A DNA stretch of 6,683 nucleotides from UBA10438 sp964432155 (lineage in GTDB: Bacteria > Bacteroidota > Ignavibacteria > Kapaibacteriales > Kapaibacteriaceae). Shown here piece after piece: positions 5,100 to 6,683 of this stretch. The notes below the pieces were generated by a model, which was not told the origin of the DNA, did no database searches, and saw only the letters and a list, made by a program, of their open reading frames with translations. The stretch spans positions 1 through 6,683 of the forward strand of contig CAYSMF010000033.1 of NCBI GenBank assembly GCA_964432155.1, read 5' to 3'. How positions within the stretch are numbered: position 1 is the first letter of the stretch; each line of letters opens with the position of its first letter. The position numbers were made by a program, and so were the translations under genes.

Positions 5100-6683
5100 T
5101 TACCACGTGATCGACCGATGTGTAGTTGTAGAAGCCGACGTCGTAGTGATGCCATATACGCCGTGTGCAAATGGCGAGATGTCGATCGACGCAACACCAA
5201 CATCACACACGCGCTCAACGATCGTGCGTCCATCTACCGACACCACGCGAAGGAGCGTCTGTGGTTGATCGATACGCACGTGTAACTGATTATTCGAAAC
5301 CCATGCAGTGTTGTCGACACGTGCATCGTGGAGTTCAGAATCAACCGACGTTACACCCGGCAGACGCAGATATCCTGCTCCACTTGATGTGCAGATCATG
5401 ATGTCGCCGTTGTCTTCACGCCGGAAGCTATGCACGCTTGCGAGTCCGAGTTCGGGGATGTCGAGAACCGACCACGTACGACCCGACGTTGTGGAGATAA
5501 ACGGGAAGCCCGAATGTAAACTGGCCAGCACTACGCCATTGCCAACAACACAGATGTCAGGCTCGTGATCGCCGCGCGCCATGCCCGTGCGGATATCCCG
5601 TGTTGCTACCTTCCACGTAGCGCCATCATCCGTGCTGATGAGAATGGCTGACGCGTCGACCTCAACCTTGTACGTCCCTACGTCCCGAATGGATGCGGAA
5701 TCGACGAGCATACGTCCGCCAATCGCCAGAACAACAGAGTCGTTCACGCGCTCGATGCGCGAGATGAATCGCACGCTATCGGGCAGATTCGTTACCCATT
5801 GCCACGTGTCGCCATTATCAATGCTACGTCCGATACCGCCGTAGCTCAGGATGCCGCGACGTTCTCCAGCATCTTTGAAATCGACACCGCGCACGGCCGA
5901 CAGAAGCACTCCTGAAGATGTCCGTGTAGCATCAGAAAACTGTCCGCGCGGTTGTGACACAGGCGACGTGAGTGTAGCTGATACAAACACCCATTCGCGA
6001 CCGTTATCGAAGGTCATCCACAGAGAATCTGCACCAGCAGCCATCATCGATTGCGAGAGACGTCGAACGAAGGAGGTCTTTCGCGGAAGAACTGTTGATG
6101 TTGATTTGCCGAGCTTGTAATCGTACGTCGTAAGCATCCGACCAGGAAGTAGCACTCGATCTTCATCACGATAGAGTGTGGCAAAACGATCGTTCAGCAT
6201 CCGCTGCTCAGGGTCAAAAACACGGCCGAAGAAGCCCGTGAGCTCATAGGTGCGTTCGATTGATCCACGATCGTCGGGTATCACACAATGATCGCGCGTC
6301 GTATGGATGAGCAACGTGCCGTCGGGTGCACGCACCGACGTGCGTGCGCCGAGATACGTTGGCTCGAGTTCTTCGCTCTCAACCTTCGTGGTGTGAATCC
6401 ACGATGCACCGAGATCCGTAGTTCGTACGATCTCGCGGAAGTTGCCTGTAGAGATCTTGAACATGAAGATTCCTCGTTCGCCGTAATAGTTGTAAGGCAT
6501 TTGACCATTTGCGACTACGTATGGTGTCCGACTTGGCACCGTATCAACCCGAAGTACCTTCCCATTCCTGAGTTCTGCTACGCACCATCCGAATTGGTTG
6601 ATGTTCGTGATTGCAACACAGTACTCTTTGTAGATGCTCGCCCAGAGAAAGTCCGGACGGAGTGTGATGCCGCTCGCAGGCTT
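5100..6683 (-). CDS. Secreted Asp-box (BNR) beta-propeller protein with T9SS sorting domain, 5' partial
   Basis: The frame is open through the right edge, giving 527 visible residues and a missing N-terminus. A GTG at 6539 is only an internal valine: 48 further in-frame codons precede it and read like the same protein (INQFGWCVAELRNGKVLRVD). At least five Asp-box motifs (S/T-x-D-x-G-x-x-W and variants) occur at visible residues 87-95 (RTTDLGASW), 222-231 (FDNGREW), 286-294 (SIDNGDTW), 349-357 (STDDGATW) and 396-404 (STTSGRTW). They imply a multi-bladed propeller like those of sialidases and Ycf48-type proteins. Residues 458-527 resemble a Por-secretion (type A) tail: LLRVVSVDGRTIVERV, then IDISPFAHGVYGI and a short end strand. 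It is thus a probable outer-surface or secreted T9SS cargo. No sialidase catalytic residues could be confirmed, so enzymatic function is not assumed. It leads the minus cluster. Confidence 0.85.
   Translation of the reverse strand, partial: KPASGITLRPDFLWASIYKEYCVAITNINQFGWCVAELRNGKVLRVDTVPSRTPYVVANGQMPYNYYGERGIFMFKISTGNFREIVRTTDLGASWIHTTKVESEELEPTYLGARTSVRAPDGTLLIHTTRDHCVIPDDRGSIERTYELTGFFGRVFDPEQRMLNDRFATLYRDEDRVLLPGRMLTTYDYKLGKSTSTVLPRKTSFVRRLSQSMMAAGADSLWMTFDNGREWVFVSATLTSPVSQPRGQFSDATRTSSGVLLSAVRGVDFKDAGERRGILSYGGIGRSIDNGDTWQWVTNLPDSVRFISRIERVNDSVVLAIGGRMLVDSASIRDVGTYKVEVDASAILISTDDGATWKVATRDIRTGMARGDHEPDICVVGNGVVLASLHSGFPFISTTSGRTWSVLDIPELGLASVHSFRREDNGDIMICTSSGAGYLRLPGVTSVDSELHDARVDNTAWVSNNQLHVRIDQPQTLLRVVSVDGRTIVERVCDVGVASIDISPFAHGVYGITTTSASTTTHRSITW

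Noticed and set aside
4695..5285. Plus-strand open frame of 196 codons opposite the TPR-like and propeller genes
   Set aside because: The product is Cys/Arg/His-rich with no domain. The minus-strand frames have coherent helices and Asp-box repeats, so this is a shadow.
5100..6539. Calling the propeller protein an active sialidase because of its Asp-boxes
   Set aside because: Asp-boxes are structural and occur in many propellers. I could not identify the arginine triad, the Asp/Tyr/Glu catalytic residues or an FRIP motif in the visible part.
1..6683. CRISPR array, tRNA, transposase, or toxin-antitoxin pair
   Set aside because: I saw no regularly spaced direct repeats, cloverleaf pattern, transposase motif or terminal inverted repeats, and the small ORFs are membrane or exported proteins without toxin-antitoxin features.

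Overview
The window looks like ordinary chromosome from a member of the Bacteroidota/Chlorobiota side of the FCB group, at roughly 50-55% G+C by eye. Three observations support this. The secreted protein at the right edge ends in what looks like a type IX secretion (Por-type) sorting domain. Most starts lack a clear Shine-Dalgarno sequence. A promoter candidate at the left edge has the Bacteroidota-type TAnnTTTG box. A lineage near Chlorobi/Ignavibacteria/Kapabacteria is my inference from these traits and cannot be fixed without a search.

Left edge (1-134): there is no credible protein gene here. Read on the minus strand, it holds a promoter candidate, a GC-rich hairpin and a boxA-like antitermination motif (10 of 12 positions match the E. 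coli rrn boxA). This order matches the leader of a ribosomal RNA operon, so a 16S rRNA gene is predicted just beyond base 1, read leftwards. A small three-helix membrane protein gene (135-446, minus) lies directly upstream of that promoter and points the same way.

Plus-strand cluster (514-4016): six genes are packed with overlaps or gaps of at most 9 bases. They are cutA (divalent-cation tolerance family), radC (JAMM/MPN-domain protein), a small exported protein with a clear signal peptide, a three-helix membrane protein, a class II J-domain protein (CbpA-like, no zinc finger) and an orphan MalK/UgpC-family ABC ATPase with a shortened regulatory domain. The packing suggests co-transcription. 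The functions are diverse, and no single pathway joins them.

Minus-strand cluster (6683-3985): transcription enters from the right edge. First comes a large secreted Asp-box (BNR) beta-propeller protein, truncated at its 5' end by the window and probably a T9SS cargo. After 18 bases comes a soluble, all-helical, TPR-like protein, then a six-helix membrane protein that overlaps it by ATGA. The last gene converges on the ABC ATPase gene, and the two coding regions overlap by 32 bases around a perfect 7-bp hairpin.

I found no mobile element, CRISPR array, tRNA or obvious novel defence system. The most informative unlabelled signals are the rRNA-leader signature at the left edge, the deletion in the regulatory domain of the ABC ATPase, and the propeller gene that runs off the right edge.
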